DNA from: Gadus chalcogrammus
Taxonomy: Eukaryota > Chordata > Actinopteri > Gadiformes > Gadidae
Direction of reading: 5' to 3'
NCBI RefSeq assembly: GCF_026213295.1
Contig: NC_079431.1
Span: 11,964,575 to 12,028,574, forward strand
DNA: 64,000 nt
Part shown: in pieces, positions 1 through 12,990 of the stretch
Position numbering within the stretch: the stretch's first letter is position 1
Layout: every line of letters begins with the position of its first letter
The notes under the pieces: model-generated
The model's input: only the letters and a program-made list of their open reading frames with translations
The model's database searches: none
What the model was told of the DNA's origin: nothing
Program-made: the position numbers and the translations under genes

Positions 1-410
1 GGGGCAATGTACCATTTTAGTGGGGGTATAATCAGGGAATATTGTGAACACTGTGTACAACGGTATATTTTCTTATTTTTTTAATGAACATAAAAGTAAT
101 TCTCTGACAGTGACATGGCTTTAGCAGCGCTAGCAAGAGAGAGGGAGGGTCTTCTAACTATGGATATCCGACCCCGTCTCATGTTTTTGTAGTTGTTCTT
201 CTTGTCATGTTCTTATTTTTCACGCTCGAGGCACTGTTTACTTGTATGTCAGATAATATGATGTAAGAGACAGAATTCCAGCTCCCCCTCCAAGGGATTT
301 ATTGGGAATTTATGTAATGTGCATCATAATGGTGTATTAATGGTCTCTTAACTCTTTGTGGTTATCCCCCTGCAGAGCAGCCTGCTAATCAGGGACACGG
401 AAACTAGGGC
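1..410 (+). repeat. Fragment paralogous to the gene A exon-5 region
   Basis: Bases 1-410 closely match 4753-5260, the intron before the 66-bp linker exon of gene A. The match runs through the acceptor (ccccctgcag) and the first bases of that exon, then ends near 392. In the second large copy the equivalent fragment (48656-49260) starts further left, matching from 4548. It lacks the small transposon found at 5066-5169, so it preserves the empty insertion site. Nothing suggests it is a working exon. Confidence 0.75.
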
Positions 411-1436
411 GCTCTTCTATTTTACCTGTTATGTTATCTAATATTTATTTCGACATAACTACTGGTACTGAGTAATATAAACAGGGTTATATTACTTATT
501 TTTGGCGCCCCCTGCGGACGGATGCGCCCTTAGCATTCGCCTATACTGCCTATGCCCAGGGCCGGGCCTGTATTTATGTAAAGCATTATTAAAAAATGTG
601 CATGGGCCAGGCTAAATTTGCATGCGTTGGGCTAAGCCCCGGATATTTCAGAGACCTAGAAACGCCCCTGCAATTCCGTCGCTCAGACTAGGACTTCAGA
701 CTACAGAGCGTAAACGTTCATTAACACAGACTGGAGTCAACATCTTCCAAACGCCCTGTGCCTTTATCGGACTATTGCAGTAAGCCTGGGTGAGTCGTGT
801 GTGATTCGCTCTTACTCTGGATGGTCTGTGTCAGCGAAGATAACGAGCTCGGGAATCGAGGCAGTGACGCGAGGCAGTAACACTTCAGAGCGATTCAAAG
901 TTTATTGAGATACATGAAGCTAGTTTGTAGGTCCTACAAAGGAAAATCACGCCTCATGACGTGAAGTCTAGTCTTGTTATCTCAGGGCTTGCAACTCAGA
1001 GTGAAGCGAAATAGCGTCGTAGGCCTACCCATAAAGGTGGCACAAACGGTTAAAAATAAGAATAATGCATAGATGAAACATACATGATACAACAACTAAA
1101 TTATTACACATGCCCAGTTTCTGATGCATTAGTAGAGATTTTTATTTCTAGCTTTGGATGTGATGCTTTATGATTCCAAACTAATGAACAAATGAAGGAA
1201 CTGTCATCGTTTGAACAGCACACCGAACCAAACAAGAACCCCAGGTAGGGGCATCTCTTATTAAAAAGCCTAGACATGTCGTCTGTCAACTTTTCAGCGA
1301 AGCTGAATAGGTCGGTGATTTGAGTTTCTGTGCCCATTTCTGTGCTCAATACCAAAACGTATGTCTTAATTCCGAATAGTGATAAATGAATAAATGAATC
1401 ACTTAAAAATCGATTTCTATATTTTTTTATTTCCTT
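411..1436. other. Intergenic stretch without a recognised gene
   Basis: No exon with splice signals or family similarity is seen. The short open frame on the - strand at 1104-1463 has no recognisable domain and runs into the LINE tail. The segment near 505-570 (ggcgccccctgcgg and the following gccgggcctg) resembles a dispersed repeat, with a related ggcgccccct motif at 47645. Confidence 0.5.
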
Positions 1437-2975
1437 TAGGCAAGGCAAGGCAAGGCAAGGCAACTTTATTTATATAGCACTTTTCATACACAAGGCAGAC
1501 TCAAAGTGCTTCACATATAAACATTGTCATACAATAAAATAAAATATAATAGATAAGTAAAAGAAAAACATATGCAAAGAAATGGGTAAATTAAAAAGGC
1601 ATTTTAGTATTAAAATAAAAATAGAGGCAAAGTTAAAAAGCTTTTTAGAAAGTGCAATGTATTTAAGATTTTAGCAGAAGGCTATAGCAAACATAAAAGT
1701 CTTCAGTCTTGTTTTAAAGGTGCTCAGAGTTGGGGCAAGTCTTAAATCCTCTGGGAGTTTATTCCAGCTATTTGTTGCATAGTAACTAAATCCTGCTTTC
1801 CCATGTTTTGTGTTTACTCTGGGGATAATTAACAGATTGGTCTCAGAGGATCTTAGTGGTCTAGAAGGCTGATGTAGTGGAAGCATATCAGTTAAATATT
1901 TTGGGCCTAAACCATGTAGGGATTTATAGGTTAGCAACATGATTTTAAAATCAATTCTCTGACCTACAGGAAGCCAATGTAACGATTTCAGAATTGGTGT
2001 AATATGATCAAATTTTTTGGTCTTTGTTAGAACTCTAGCAGCAGCATTCTGAACAAGCTGAAGCTTCCTCAGAGTTTGTTTTGGGAGACCTGTGAGGAGA
2101 CCATTGCAGTAATCAAGCTTACTAGTGATAAAGGCATGTACAAGTTTTTGTAAGTCTTCGGTGGACATGAGCCCTCTAAGTCTTGCTACATTTTTAAGGT
2201 GATAATATGCCGATTTTGTAACTGATTTGATGTGACTGTCAAAATGTAAATCTGAATCCATGATAACCCCTAGATTTCTGGCTTTGATTGAGGTTTTCAG
2301 GGACAGAGAGTGAAGGTGTTGGGTTACTTTAAGCCTTTCCGTTTTAGAACCAAATACAATTATCTCTGTTTTGTCCTCATTTAGTTGAAGGAAATTTCGG
2401 CACATCCATTCCTTCACTTGCTCAATGCACTGGCACAGCAGATCTATGGGCCGATAGTCATTTGGTGATAGCGATACATAGATTTGCGTGTCATCAGCAT
2501 AGCAATGATGGTCAATATTGTTATTTTGCATGATTTGCCCTAGTGGGAGCATGTAGATGTTGAATAAAGAGGGTCCTAAGATCGAACCTTGTGGTACTCC
2601 ACATGTCACGTTGGTTGATTCTGATACAAAGTCGCCAATGGAAACAAAGTAGTTCCTATTTTGTAGGTAGGACCTGAACCAATTTAAGACAGTGCCTGAA
2701 AGCCCCACCCAGTTTTCTAACCTTTCCAGAAGTAATGTATGGTCTACAGTGTCGAATGCAGCACTGAGGTCAAGTAGCATTAGTATTGAGGTTTTGCCAG
2801 AGTCTGTGTTAAGACGGATGTCGTTTACAACTTTAATAAGGGCGGTCTCAGTGCTGTGCAGGGGTCGAAATCCTGATTGGAAGTAAATGTGAAAGATATT
2901 TTCACTTAATTTATGCTTTCGTCTTAAATCCTCAAAAAATAATAAGGGTGCGCATGCTCCCCTGTCCAGCGACAT
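1437..2975 (-). mobile_element. L2-like non-LTR retrotransposon, 5'-truncated
   Basis: A 434-codon frame on the - strand (1671-2975) encodes a reverse transcriptase. Visible motifs in order are QSGFRPLHSTETAL, the FDTVDH region of motif A with its Asp, GVPQGSILGP, the catalytic YADDTQIY, FLQLNEDKTE and the C-terminal HWLPVGQRIDFK / TYKSLHGLGP region typical of fish L2 elements. The endonuclease half and start of RT are missing, so it is truncated near 2940. The 3' end on the - strand is a tail with tandem ccttg units at 1437-1462 next to a tataaataaag motif. The frame is fully open in this copy, which suggests either a fairly recent insertion or well-corrected sequence. The exact clade is inferred from motif style. 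Confidence 0.85.
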
Positions 2976-3112
2976 GGTCTGAGCCTACGGTGCTGTCCAG
3001 ATCACCCTTTTACAAAACCTTTCAGGTCCTCAGTCCTTCTGGGAGCCATCGTGAATGCACATGATGGCTCGTATCTTTTCTAAAGGGAAAAGGTATGTTT
3101 TATCTACAGGGA

Positions 3113-3344
3113 ATGTCCTCCTGGGAGATGATGAAGCTTCTTGTTCTGCTGCTGGTGTTCTGTTGGATGGCCTGCGTAGAGGGAGATGAGGGTAAAGCTG
3201 AACCTCCAGGTTAGATCTTACGTCACTCAACCTACTGCATCCATCCTGCCTCCCAACAGTGATAAATTCAAAAATCACGTGCCATCAAACTATCCTCACT
3301 GTCACCATCAACCTTACCATCATTCTCACTGTCACCAAAAACAT

Positions 3345-3394
<50 letters not shown>

Positions 3395-6300
3395 ACATCA
3401 TCTTCGGCACTAGAATTACAATCATCACAATCATCATCACCCCTACATGATAATGGTGGCGATATTGATAGTAATGGTGCTGTTGATGGTTGCTATCGCC
3501 AACAGGGTCTACCTGTGAGATGTACACAGATATGAAGACTTTTTTTGTCACTGAGGGGGAGGCTCTTCGCATCGTACCAGATGGTCTGCAGGGGGGCAAT
3601 TGGAACGACTCCCAACATGACCTGTTCACCTGGCACCGCCAGGGGGGAGAGACCAATTTCTCCACCTCAGAGGAGGAGCGGATCCATCAACATGGCCCTG
3701 CCCTCTTCTTCCTCCCTCTATCCATCAACGACACCGGTCACTACATTGCCCGGTATGACAGCCAGTATCTATACCACCACAGGTTAGGAAAAGTGATGAT
3801 AAGGCTTTAGAATACTTTTTCCACAAAGCCCAATGTGGGGAGGATATTAAAGAGCTGAAAGATGATTTCCTGCATTGGCACTTGGATGGTTGGGTGTTTG
3901 TATTGTTGATGATTGACAGAGCAATCTGAACTCGTAGTGAGCCGGGCAGTGTTTCTGTGCCTTCATGCCTTGGATGGATGCTTTATGCCCCCCACCCCCC
4001 CCACCAAATTCAGGCTCGACTACTTGGGGAAATGCCACATCTTCTACGTTCCTCTGCTTGTGACCAGCGATCCCCTGGAAACTTTCTACACCCCCATCGA
4101 GAGCTCTGACTCTAACCCCCAAGTCCCCTGTCCGGAGCAGGTCACGGACGTGTGCAAAGACTTCAGAGGAGTTCTCAGCTGGTACCAGGTATGGCACCTG
4201 TCTCTATATTCACTGTCTAACCCCTTCCTCTTCTTAAAGACCTTTCTCCGTATTCACTGTCTAACCCCTGGAACTGGCAACCCCCACACCCCTTCCCCTA
4301 TCTTATCCTTATTTTTCCTCCAAGAACTCCAGTCTGATGGTGGGGGAGAAACTCCCTACACTGCAGCTGCAAGGACACACCATGCCGTACATGGCCGTGT
4401 ACAAGTGTGTGTGCACGTGGAAACACAATGAGAAGCCGTACAACTCCACGGCCTCCAGAGAGCTGAAGATGATGGGTCAGCATCAAGCAACACTGTGATC
4501 CACTGTGACCTATAACTAGTTATAGATAACAATTCGCAAATGCGTATTAGTCTGGCTCTCAGTTAATTTTTGATTTCCAAGTGGCGTTATCAACGGCCGT
4601 AAATCTACAACCATCAGATCAATGTTTTTTATGAAAATGCCTCAACGGAAATCCTCTGTATAGTCAAATCGAACCTGACCTATTTGCCAGACCAAATTAA
4701 ACATGAGCTTGCCGATTAGGCTGGTTCCAAGGCATGGTGTTCCTTGAATGTGTGGGGCAATGTACCATTTTAGTGGAGCTATAATCAGGGAATATTGTGA
4801 ACACTGTGTACAACGGTATATTTTCTTAATGAACATAAAAGTAATTCTCTGACAGTGACATGGCTTTAGCAGCGCTAGCAAGAGAGAGGGAGGATCTTCT
4901 AACTATGGATATCCGACCCTGTCTCATGTTTTTGTAGTTGTTCTTCTTGTCATGTTCTTATTTTTCACGCTCGAGGCACTGTTTACTTGTATGTCAGATA
5001 ATAGGATGTAAGAGACAGAATTCCAGCTCCCCCTCCAAGGGCTTTATTGGGAATTTATGTAATGTTAGGGCTGGGATAAACGATTATTTTTTAAACGATT
5101 AATCTAGTGTCGTGTCGACGTAATTTATGCGTCGACGTCATCGATTACGTCGACGCGTCGTCCCAGCATTAATGTGCATCATAATGGTGTATTAATGGTC
5201 TCTTATCTCTTTGTGGTTATCCCCCTGCAGAGCTGCCGGCTAATCAGGATATCCAAATCGTCCTTCCTACCACCACAGAGCTGACCGTTCACCCAGGTGA
5301 GCTCCTAAACTTGGGGTTGCCTGAAATTCAGATGGGCACATGGGAGTTTGCAGAGTGATGAGATAGCGGAATCTGGATTGTTGTTTGAAAATGTTCCGTA
5401 ATGTTCCTCCCTTTTTCCAAAAAGATTGCCTTGTAGTGAGTGTAACATAATTCACCTACAGTATTTTGTTATGTGTTGTTCTTTCCACTGTGTTAGGCAT
5501 GTCGTTTACTGTCATGGTGGTTCAGGGATCGCTGTCCCTTTAAGGATTACGTGCGCCTTGTGGCAACCCGGTCCTTGTTGTCGCCGGGTTCCATGTACGA
5601 ATCACGCTTGGCAGTGAGGGTTAAAGCCGATCTCGGCATTTATTGCATACAACTTAAACAAACAAAGTAAACGCGGTCTCTAGGGCATCCGTGGGCCTCT
5701 AGCCTCTCGCGGACACGAGCGCTTCCTCTTTCCTCGCTCCCGTTCCTGGTCTCCCCAAATGTCAGTCCTCGAGCTCCTTTTAAGATGGCTCCTCGGCTTT
5801 TAGCCAGGTGTCCCCCAATCTCGCTGATTGGGGTTCGGTCGGTGCTCTCCGTCGCCGGCTGATGGGTGATGGTGGTATCGGCCATCCAGGACCAACCCTC
5901 GGGCTGGTCCGAGCCGAGGTTTACGGGGCGGGATGCCACAGTCTCATGACGTCAGAGCCCGATGCGGGATTTGTTTACTTGCAGCACGTTTTGATTTCCT
6001 GTTTTCTCTAACTCAATAAACGAGTCACACAACTGTGTGCTCAACGTGCGAAATTGTCTCTCATTCAACGCAATTTCCACAGCCGAATGATTCAAAGCTA
6101 CGAGTGAACTCTCTTAGTTTTGGCTGGTGTGATGCACATTTGTTCATTGGGACATTGTTATCACTGACAGATGTTGCCTGATGCTTAACAGATGAACAAA
6201 CATGTAAACGTTTGAAGTCCCAGGAATTTCTGAACCTTAACAATGCAATCAAGGGGGAATCCCGGTTGAAACTGATGAAGACCAGAACCCCTCTCAGAAA

Positions 6301-9300
6301 CAGGGTTCCGTAAAACCACCTTTATCCTACTACTCAGTTGCCTCTCATCTGACCCGTTCTGCAGAAAAGTTGCAGTGAAACATACTGGCAGACTACTGCC
6401 AGCTACACAGTAGCGTGTACGTTTTGCACTTGCGCAAGATGCAATAAGTCTCTTTAACATCGGGCACTTGTCTCGTGGCGCTAGTCCGCGCCTCCCACAC
6501 ACCGCGCTGATTCGTTGGTTATGTGCTAGCAGTACACAACCAATCAGAGGCTCCATGCCTCAGAAGCCAACGCTCTCAGACTTTGCATGTTGAATCGGAC
6601 CAGAAACCGTCTGCTTGGTTCCACAAGCTTCCAACACAGCTGAACACACGGAACAGATTTGTTCCCAAACTCGTCCGAGTCTTCCCAAACGTTTCAGGTG
6701 GCCAACGGTTTGGCCAGCGGTTTCCACGCTTTAGAAACAGGGTCATGTAGTAGAAGACCAACAGCCTCTGGTTCTTCCCTAGGTTCCCCGCTGGAGATCC
6801 AGTGTGTGGCCTTCTTTGGGACCAACTTCAAAAGTCCCTGTGAAGTTCGCTGGGAAAGAACAACCACAGTATATCTGGGATGGAGGGTTACCAGCAGACC
6901 TTCTTCAGGTCAGATAGAAGATTGCAGAATTGATCTTAATACAGCTTCAACCTCCCGCCCACTATGACCTCCAGCTCCCCCCCATTACCTCCACCTCGCT
7001 TCTTCTACTGCAACCTCCCCTCCCCAACCTCCTGCCACCATCAGCTATGACTCCAACCTCCCCTCCACTACTTCCTCCTCCCCTCTTCTATGACCTACAC
7101 CTGCCCTCCTCCTCTCCACTACCCCCTCCAGCTTCCCTCCACTATCGCCTCTGACTCCTCTCCATTACCACATCCAGCTTTTTTCTGTTTTGGCCTTTTG
7201 TATTGAAAATACAAACAAAAAAAACCAAAAGAGGGCTACTGCTACTTCTACTAATATTAATACTCTAGTCGGACAGTCAAATACGTACTAATGATGATGA
7301 CAATTATGATTATAATGTTAATTGATCTCTGTCAATCTTGTGGTGCTGCAGGGAGACAGTGGAGTCATCCAAGAAGAGCTTTTGCTCCTCCACCCTTACT
7401 ATTGAGAAGGTCCAGGGGTCCGACCTCCAAACCTCCTTCAGGTGTAGGGCCTCCAACCACAGAGAAACCAGATTCCACACTCTCAGCCTCAAGCTTGCAG
7501 GTCCTTGGAGATCATCATGGTTTACTCTCTAACATATTATGTATGGAGAGAGAGAAACCCCTGTTAATCCTACTTCCTAATCTGTACTCAGAATCGAGGA
7601 GCTACCTTGTGGTTGCGGTGGTGTGTGTCAGCATTGTGTTCCTGTTAGCCGCCCTCACCATCAAATACTTCTTTATGGACCTGGTTCTGTTTGGCAGAAG
7701 GTTCCTGAAATGCTGCAAGGCCAGCAGCGGTGTACATCACAATGTTTTCTAGAGGTTTTGGAAGAATGTTTTAATCTAAATGGAATTTAAGTAGGTTAGA
7801 TAATTGTAAAGTATGTTCTAGAGTTGCTTAAAGCAGGTTCTAGAAGTGAAAAGTATGTTCTAGACTCGTTTAAAGCAGGTTCTAGAAGTATAAAGTTTGT
7901 TCTAGAGGTGTTTTAATTATGTTTAATTGCGTTCTAGAGGCCTTAAGTAAAAGACTGTAGAGGTGGTCTTGTTTTGTATGTCCCAGATCTGTTATAAGCA
8001 GCCCGTCCATCCAACCATCCATCAAATTGCAGAGGTGCTAGATCCAAAAAGTAATTAACCACTTTGTCAACCACATAGTTAACTCAAGACAAACAAAACA
8101 ACTATAAATGAGTCCAGGGCCCTATTGTAATGGTCAGAAACGCAAGAATGAAACGTGAAACGCAAGTAGCTTTGTGGGCAGATCTCTGCAGCTGTTGCTA
8201 TTATACCGGTGGATAAATGACTTTTGCGCCCGACGCAAAACTAAAATGAGTTGGTCGGAAACCTGTTGGTGTTTTGGGCGTAACGAGAAACAAACCAATG
8301 AGATTTCCATCTCCAGTCCCCTTTAAGAGCCATGAGCGCATTTGAACTTGACGAGTTTATATTTTGACAGCTTTGTTTGCAGTCCCCGCTGAGACAGATG
8401 CATGACCACATGAATTTCAAACTTCAAATGGCTCAGTGCATGGCCAAATAATAGGCTGAATTTACAAATGGAATAGCGTTTTCTTCTACAACATCTGAAA
8501 CACAGAATCGTGTTTAGTTTGCGTGAGTTTAAACAGATGGGTGCACACACGCGCGCCATGCATTACCCAATTCATTCATTATTTTAAACACTCACTCTCG
8601 GTAAAACTATGTTTTCTCACCCATCTTATACTCCAATCCTAAAAGTTATGGGCTTGTACACGATGTCTGTGTCAAGAAACTATGTATTTGCTGTACGGTG
8701 TTTGCAGATGCAATGTTTTAAAAGTACAACTTCTTACCGCTGTAACAGCTGTTCTTTCCCAAATAATTTAACCGACGTTATTATTTTCCCTAAAACAAGA
8801 TTTTTTTTTGGAAGGCTGGAATAAAGCCTACTTTGCTCGAGTTTACGACTGTTATTATTATTTTAACGCATGGCATAGCCTAATACAGTGGTCATTCATT
8901 CGTTCGTTTCCACACTCCAGATGCTATTTCTATGCAGTTTCACTTATATGAACAATCTTTGACACCATGATACGGCTCAATTAGGATAATTGTTTGCATG
9001 TTTTTGCTGTGCATAGCCTACGTGTGTGTAAGCTTATGTTGCAGTTCCGACCTGCCATGGCACGTCAAAATAGCAACACCAACTGCGTTATCCGGTAGGG
9101 CATTTAGACCAAGTATTTGCCGGTCAGTGGCGCATTTGCTTTTTGGATGCTGCAGGGAAAAAAAATCAGCTTTACGCCGGGTGCAAACTAGCAAGGATAA
9201 ATGCGTCGGTGTAGAAAGTCCATTGCGCTGGATGCAAGATAGGGCCCTAGAGGACTTTCAAAATTGATGTACAAGGTAAAGAGGGGTTTGAAGAATGCTC

Positions 9301-10667
9301 TAGTCTAGAGAAGTGTCTTCCACCTGTGGTACACAAGGGCACTCCAGATTTTCTGCAAACGGCTTTGATCGGAAATGAACGGTACACCCAAAGTCCCAGG
9401 ATACGAACCACCGCTCTAGAGGTGTTTAAAGCTTGTTATACGTTTTTGATTGATGTCTGCTGCATTTTCTAGATGGGTTGCTGTACGACATCTACGTGGT
9501 GTACCACTCTCAGGAGAAGAGTGAGGGATCCTGAACCGCTTCCTCTCCCAGGCCCTGCCCCACGTCCTGGAGCAGAAGTGTGGCTACAGGGTCTTCACCC
9601 ATAGCCCTAACGACACACCCAGAGCAGGTCTCAAGATTAATATCCGCATCACATTATCTGCACACACATGTAACATGTTGATAAGGAACTCACATTGCAC
9701 TACAGAAGGAACACAACGCAAACTTATAATGATATATATGAAATATATATAATGTATAACTAATACCATATGAAGTGGGCACCTTTCTTATCCGTAAGGT
9801 GCAAATGGAAAATAAACCCCTTAATGAAAACATAACTACATAACTAGGACAGTATTGATGACACATATGTATATTTTGTGTTATATAGTAAGCAATGTTG
9901 TCTAATTGTCTTTGATTTGTTGTTTATATACCATTTGTCCTTGCGTCCTTGCTATTCCGATTTGGTTTAAAGTATACGGGTGCATTATAACCTGTTTACT
10001 GCTAGTACTGTTGCTACTTCTACCAGCTACTACTGTTGCTACTTCTTTTAAATAACTTCAGGTGGAGGAGGTAGTTCTGCTACTAGTACTACTACTGGTA
10101 CTACTAACTAGTTCCCCATCCTGCAGACCGGTTGGAGGTGGTGAAGGAGTACGTGAGGCTGTGCAGGAGGCTGATGGTGGTGCTCCCTCCGGGGTTAGAG
10201 ATCCATGAGACCCTGGGCTCTTCCCCCACGCCCTGTAGGGATGATGTTGAGTGGCAGGTAGGTCCTTGCACACCCTATTACCTATACCACAACCAAATGA
10301 TCAATACATCCAATAGAGGTAGCAGCAAAGGTGCCCAATGTGGTGCCCGATTCGGCCGCATATTTTGTCTAAACGAAAAGCCAACTTTGATTCAAAACTC
10401 TGGGCTGTGTGTGTGTGTTGTCAGGTTGGGCTCCACGAGGCCTTGGCCCAGGATACGAGAGTGATCCTGGTCCAGCTGGGTGAGGTGGGACCCCAGGGCT
10501 ACACCCATCTCTCCCCCACCCTGCAGAACTTTATCCACAAACGTTCCCCCCTCTGCTGGTTGGAGGACTCACCAGGCGCCGCAGACTGGAACTCACGTTT
10601 CTGGAAGAGGGTGCGCTACGAGATGCCCGTCGTGTCCGCCAAACCCTCTTCTCTTTCTGTTTTGTGA
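3113..10667 (+). CDS. IL-1 receptor family gene A, copy 1 (frame breaks in 3' exons)
   Basis: Exons: 3113-3191 (signal peptide), 3506-3782 (Ig1), 4014-4188, 4325-4475 (Ig2), 5231-5296 (linker), 6783-6908 and 7352-7500 (Ig3), 7592-7729 (membrane helix), 9473-9627, 10127-10257, 10425-10667 (TIR). All introns are GT-AG and phases agree. RIHQH in Ig1 matches IL1R1/IL1RL2; the TIR shows YDIYVVY (box 1) and FWKRVRYEMP (box 3). Taking the better copy of each exon, the coding length is 1695 bp, 564 aa, typical for the family. In this copy one base is missing in exons 6 (near 6855) and 9 (near 9525), three in exon 10 (near 10230), and the donor after the membrane exon is altered (near 7731). Introns carry a (CAT)n tract at 3345-3395, a small MITE and a DNA transposon. 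The product should be a cytokine receptor or co-receptor. Subfamily (IL1R1, IL1RL2, IL18R1, IL18RAP) is not settled. Confidence 0.85.
3345..3396. repeat. (CAT)n microsatellite
   Basis: About 17 uninterrupted or near-perfect trinucleotide units lie in the first intron of gene A. They make spurious poly-His and poly-Ile frames on the + strand and poly-Met on the - strand. Confidence 0.95.
5066..5169. mobile_element. Small hAT-like MITE (about 104 bp)
   Basis: The element starts tagggctggga and ends tcccagcat, so GCTGGGA is inverted at its ends, and the interior has several gtcgacg inversions. It is flanked by taatgt on both sides. The paralogous fragment at 309-333 has the uninterrupted site with one taatgt. 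This gives direct evidence of insertion with a 6-8 bp target duplication, which suits a non-autonomous hAT element. Its second copy lies at 53963-54066. Confidence 0.8.
8116..9248. mobile_element. Non-autonomous DNA transposon with AGGGCCCTAT ends (putative)
   Basis: The segment begins agggccctattg and ends caagatagggccct, giving inverted ends around AGGGCCCTAT. It sits in the intron between the membrane exon and first TIR exon of gene A. It contains no transposase-like frame and no obvious target duplication. Similar ends are common among dispersed fish DNA repeats, but the superfamily is not assigned. Copy 2 lies at 57015-58156. Confidence 0.5.
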
Positions 10668-11160
10668 GAGGTTCTTGGGTAATGAGTTTACCATGATGTT
10701 AATAATGTTGAGCATCAGTATCACTATTAATTATTCAAACCGAAAACTGGAGAACGCAGACACAGGAGATTTAATGAAGAAAGCCCTGATTTATTAATAA
10801 ACGGGGAGGCAGGAAGATGGGTAGGGTTCTTCAATGGAGGGCATTCATAACATAGGTCAGTAAGAACATCAAAAAGTTTCAAGAAAAACCATGGAGACGT
10901 AGGCCTATTTAAATTCCAAACGATGCGCAACCATTTGCTCACTTGGTTTACAGAGGTCTAGAGTCACAAGTGAGCAAGTGATTTAAAAAAAAATTATAGG
11001 CCAACGTATTTAACGAGGAACCAGTGATTAAATTGAGGAACTGAAAATCCCTGCTCACTGGTCGGAAATGTTACATACGATTGGTGTTATACAACTGTTT
11101 AAGCGACCTTGAGTGTGATAAAGGTGCTGTATAAAATAAACATATTTTTATTATTAACTT
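10668..11160 (+). other. 3' flank of gene A with LINE-tail-like sequence
   Basis: After the stop codon the sequence runs through AT-rich DNA to a motif near 11100-11155 (gcgaccttgagtgtgataaa, then aaaataaaca and a (ATT)n tract). This resembles the 3' tail of fish L2 LINEs and also provides an AATAAA that could serve gene A. A clear independent polyadenylation site is not seen. Confidence 0.4.
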
Positions 11161-11240
11161 GCTGTCCCTTTTTCCGACAATGAATGGTGCTGAATTTGTG
11201 GATATGGTGCTCTGTGAAATGGTTCAATATTTGTAGTCAG

Positions 11241-11550
11241 GGTGTCACGGTTAGCGGGTGGCAGGCAGGTAGGACCCAATCGCAGACAGTTTGGGCAAAA
11301 GGATAATTTATTAACTCAAAAGGCAAGGAATACGGGTGACGCGGGTAACACAGGAACACCGGGAACACAGGTACACAGGACACAACTCAGCACGAACTAC
11401 AATGATCCGACCAGGAACAAAGGCATGACAAGGGCTTAAATACCAAACACACACAGGGCACGCAACGAGTAACAGCTGAAACAAGACAGATACCAAAGTA
11501 AAACAGGAAACACACCAAAACAAGACAAGGAAACAGACAGACCATGACAG
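11241..11550. repeat. Dispersed repeat starting GGTGTCACGGTT
   Basis: The block begins ggtgtcacggttagcggg and ends near accatgacaga, with weak inverted ends (TGTCA/TGACA). It includes the stretch with ggataatttattaactc. It has no coding potential. The form is that of a non-autonomous DNA element widely spread in fish; this is judged from structure only. Copy 2 is at about 60161-60472. Confidence 0.45.
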
Positions 11551-11706
11551 AGGGCCTACTATATATTTTGAACTACTATCGGCTGTGTGTCGGTTAGAGC
11601 AGATGGTTTTATATTGGCCTATGTTGGTTTTATTAATGAGATCTGACCCTCACCTTGGCAGGAGGGGCTTGGAAGTTGGTCCAAGGTGGATGCACAAAAT
11701 TACAGA

Positions 11707-11731
11707 GGCTTCAGGATGGAGCTGGTGTTGG
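11707..11731 (+). other. Short relic matching the gene B membrane exon
   Basis: A run of about 24 identical bases is shared with the gene B membrane exon near 28340 (the part encoding FRMELVLA). Flanking bases do not match and there is no splice context or continuing frame. It is repeated at 60630 in the second copy. Confidence 0.45.
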
Positions 11732-12524
11732 CATGAGATGAATTCTCAGCTGCCAGCAGGTTTAGCAATGCCAACTAGTACTACCATTATATATTATTAC
11801 CATAGTACTATTTTCCTACTTAAGATCGTGGAAGACATTCTTTCTTATCGAAAACAAAGTACATCATTTTTGGGTCATTGGCACCTGCTGTTCTAGTACC
11901 AGACACTGATTTTCTTAACTCTCACTGCCCCTTAGTGGTCATATATATTTAATGCAAGCAATATAAACAGAAATACATGTGGAGGCTGCTCACTGCTGAG
12001 TGGAGCTTGGCCTATTCCAGCTCCACCTCTAGGTCCAGCCGCATCCCGGTGCACTTCCAGGCCCTCTCCCAACTTGCTCCTACAATTTGGTAGAACTGGT
12101 TGATCAGTACTGGAAACCTGCTTGGTTCTACTACCTATATAGTCATAATATAACCCTAACCATAACCGTAGCTCCCTAAACCTTACCACAACCGTAACCT
12201 TAACCATATAGCCATAACCATAACTATAACATCTAAACCCAACCATAAACCCTCAACCTTATCATACCATAACTCGGTTGATTGACTAGCATAAAACCCA
12301 ATCAGTTGGACTAGGTCGAGAGGGTGGAGCTCGACATGGTCAGGCTGGCTCTACAATGAGCAACGCTAGAGACATGTAGCCTACCTACCATGACATTATA
12401 AATGAAGCCTCGTTTTTCATTAAATATTTTTTATAAATGTTCACAATTTATTTATGGTTAGTATTCTGACTTAGGGGAGAGGGTGAATATGGCTAGAAAT
12501 AGGATACAATACGAGCGATATTGA

Positions 12525-12702
<178 letters not shown>

Positions 12703-12990
12703 ACTTTGGATAGTCCTCCAGCCTCCAGTAAAAGGTTGAAATGGCTGAGCTGACAGAACAGGCCGTGGGAAACAGAGATACATGAGTGATTTGAGTTGAA
12801 GGTCGGGAAATGTTTGTTCTTCCTGAGGAAAAGTGAATTGCCTTTAGATGGTGGCTGAACGTCAACTTTTTTGGCTGACATTTAATGAAAGGCATCTTCA
12901 GGACAACACAAAAGGACAAAAAAACACACTCACAGCCTCAGTCACAAAGACACCCCCCCCCCCCCCTGAACACACACACACACACACACA

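Noticed and set aside
3913..4013. Exon 3 of gene A extended upstream to 3913
   Set aside because: Phase 2 from exon 2 fits only the acceptor at 4012-4013; an acceptor at 3918-3919 gives an immediate stop.
4642..4881. 79-aa - strand frame repeated at 53539-53778, with a 96-aa relative at 48756-49046
   Set aside because: Recurs only because the DNA segment is repeated four times; it lies antisense in an intron with no recognised domain.
7291..7752. 153-aa + strand frame with an apparent membrane segment
   Set aside because: It reads through an intron between two real gene A exons, which are in other phases or partly out of frame.
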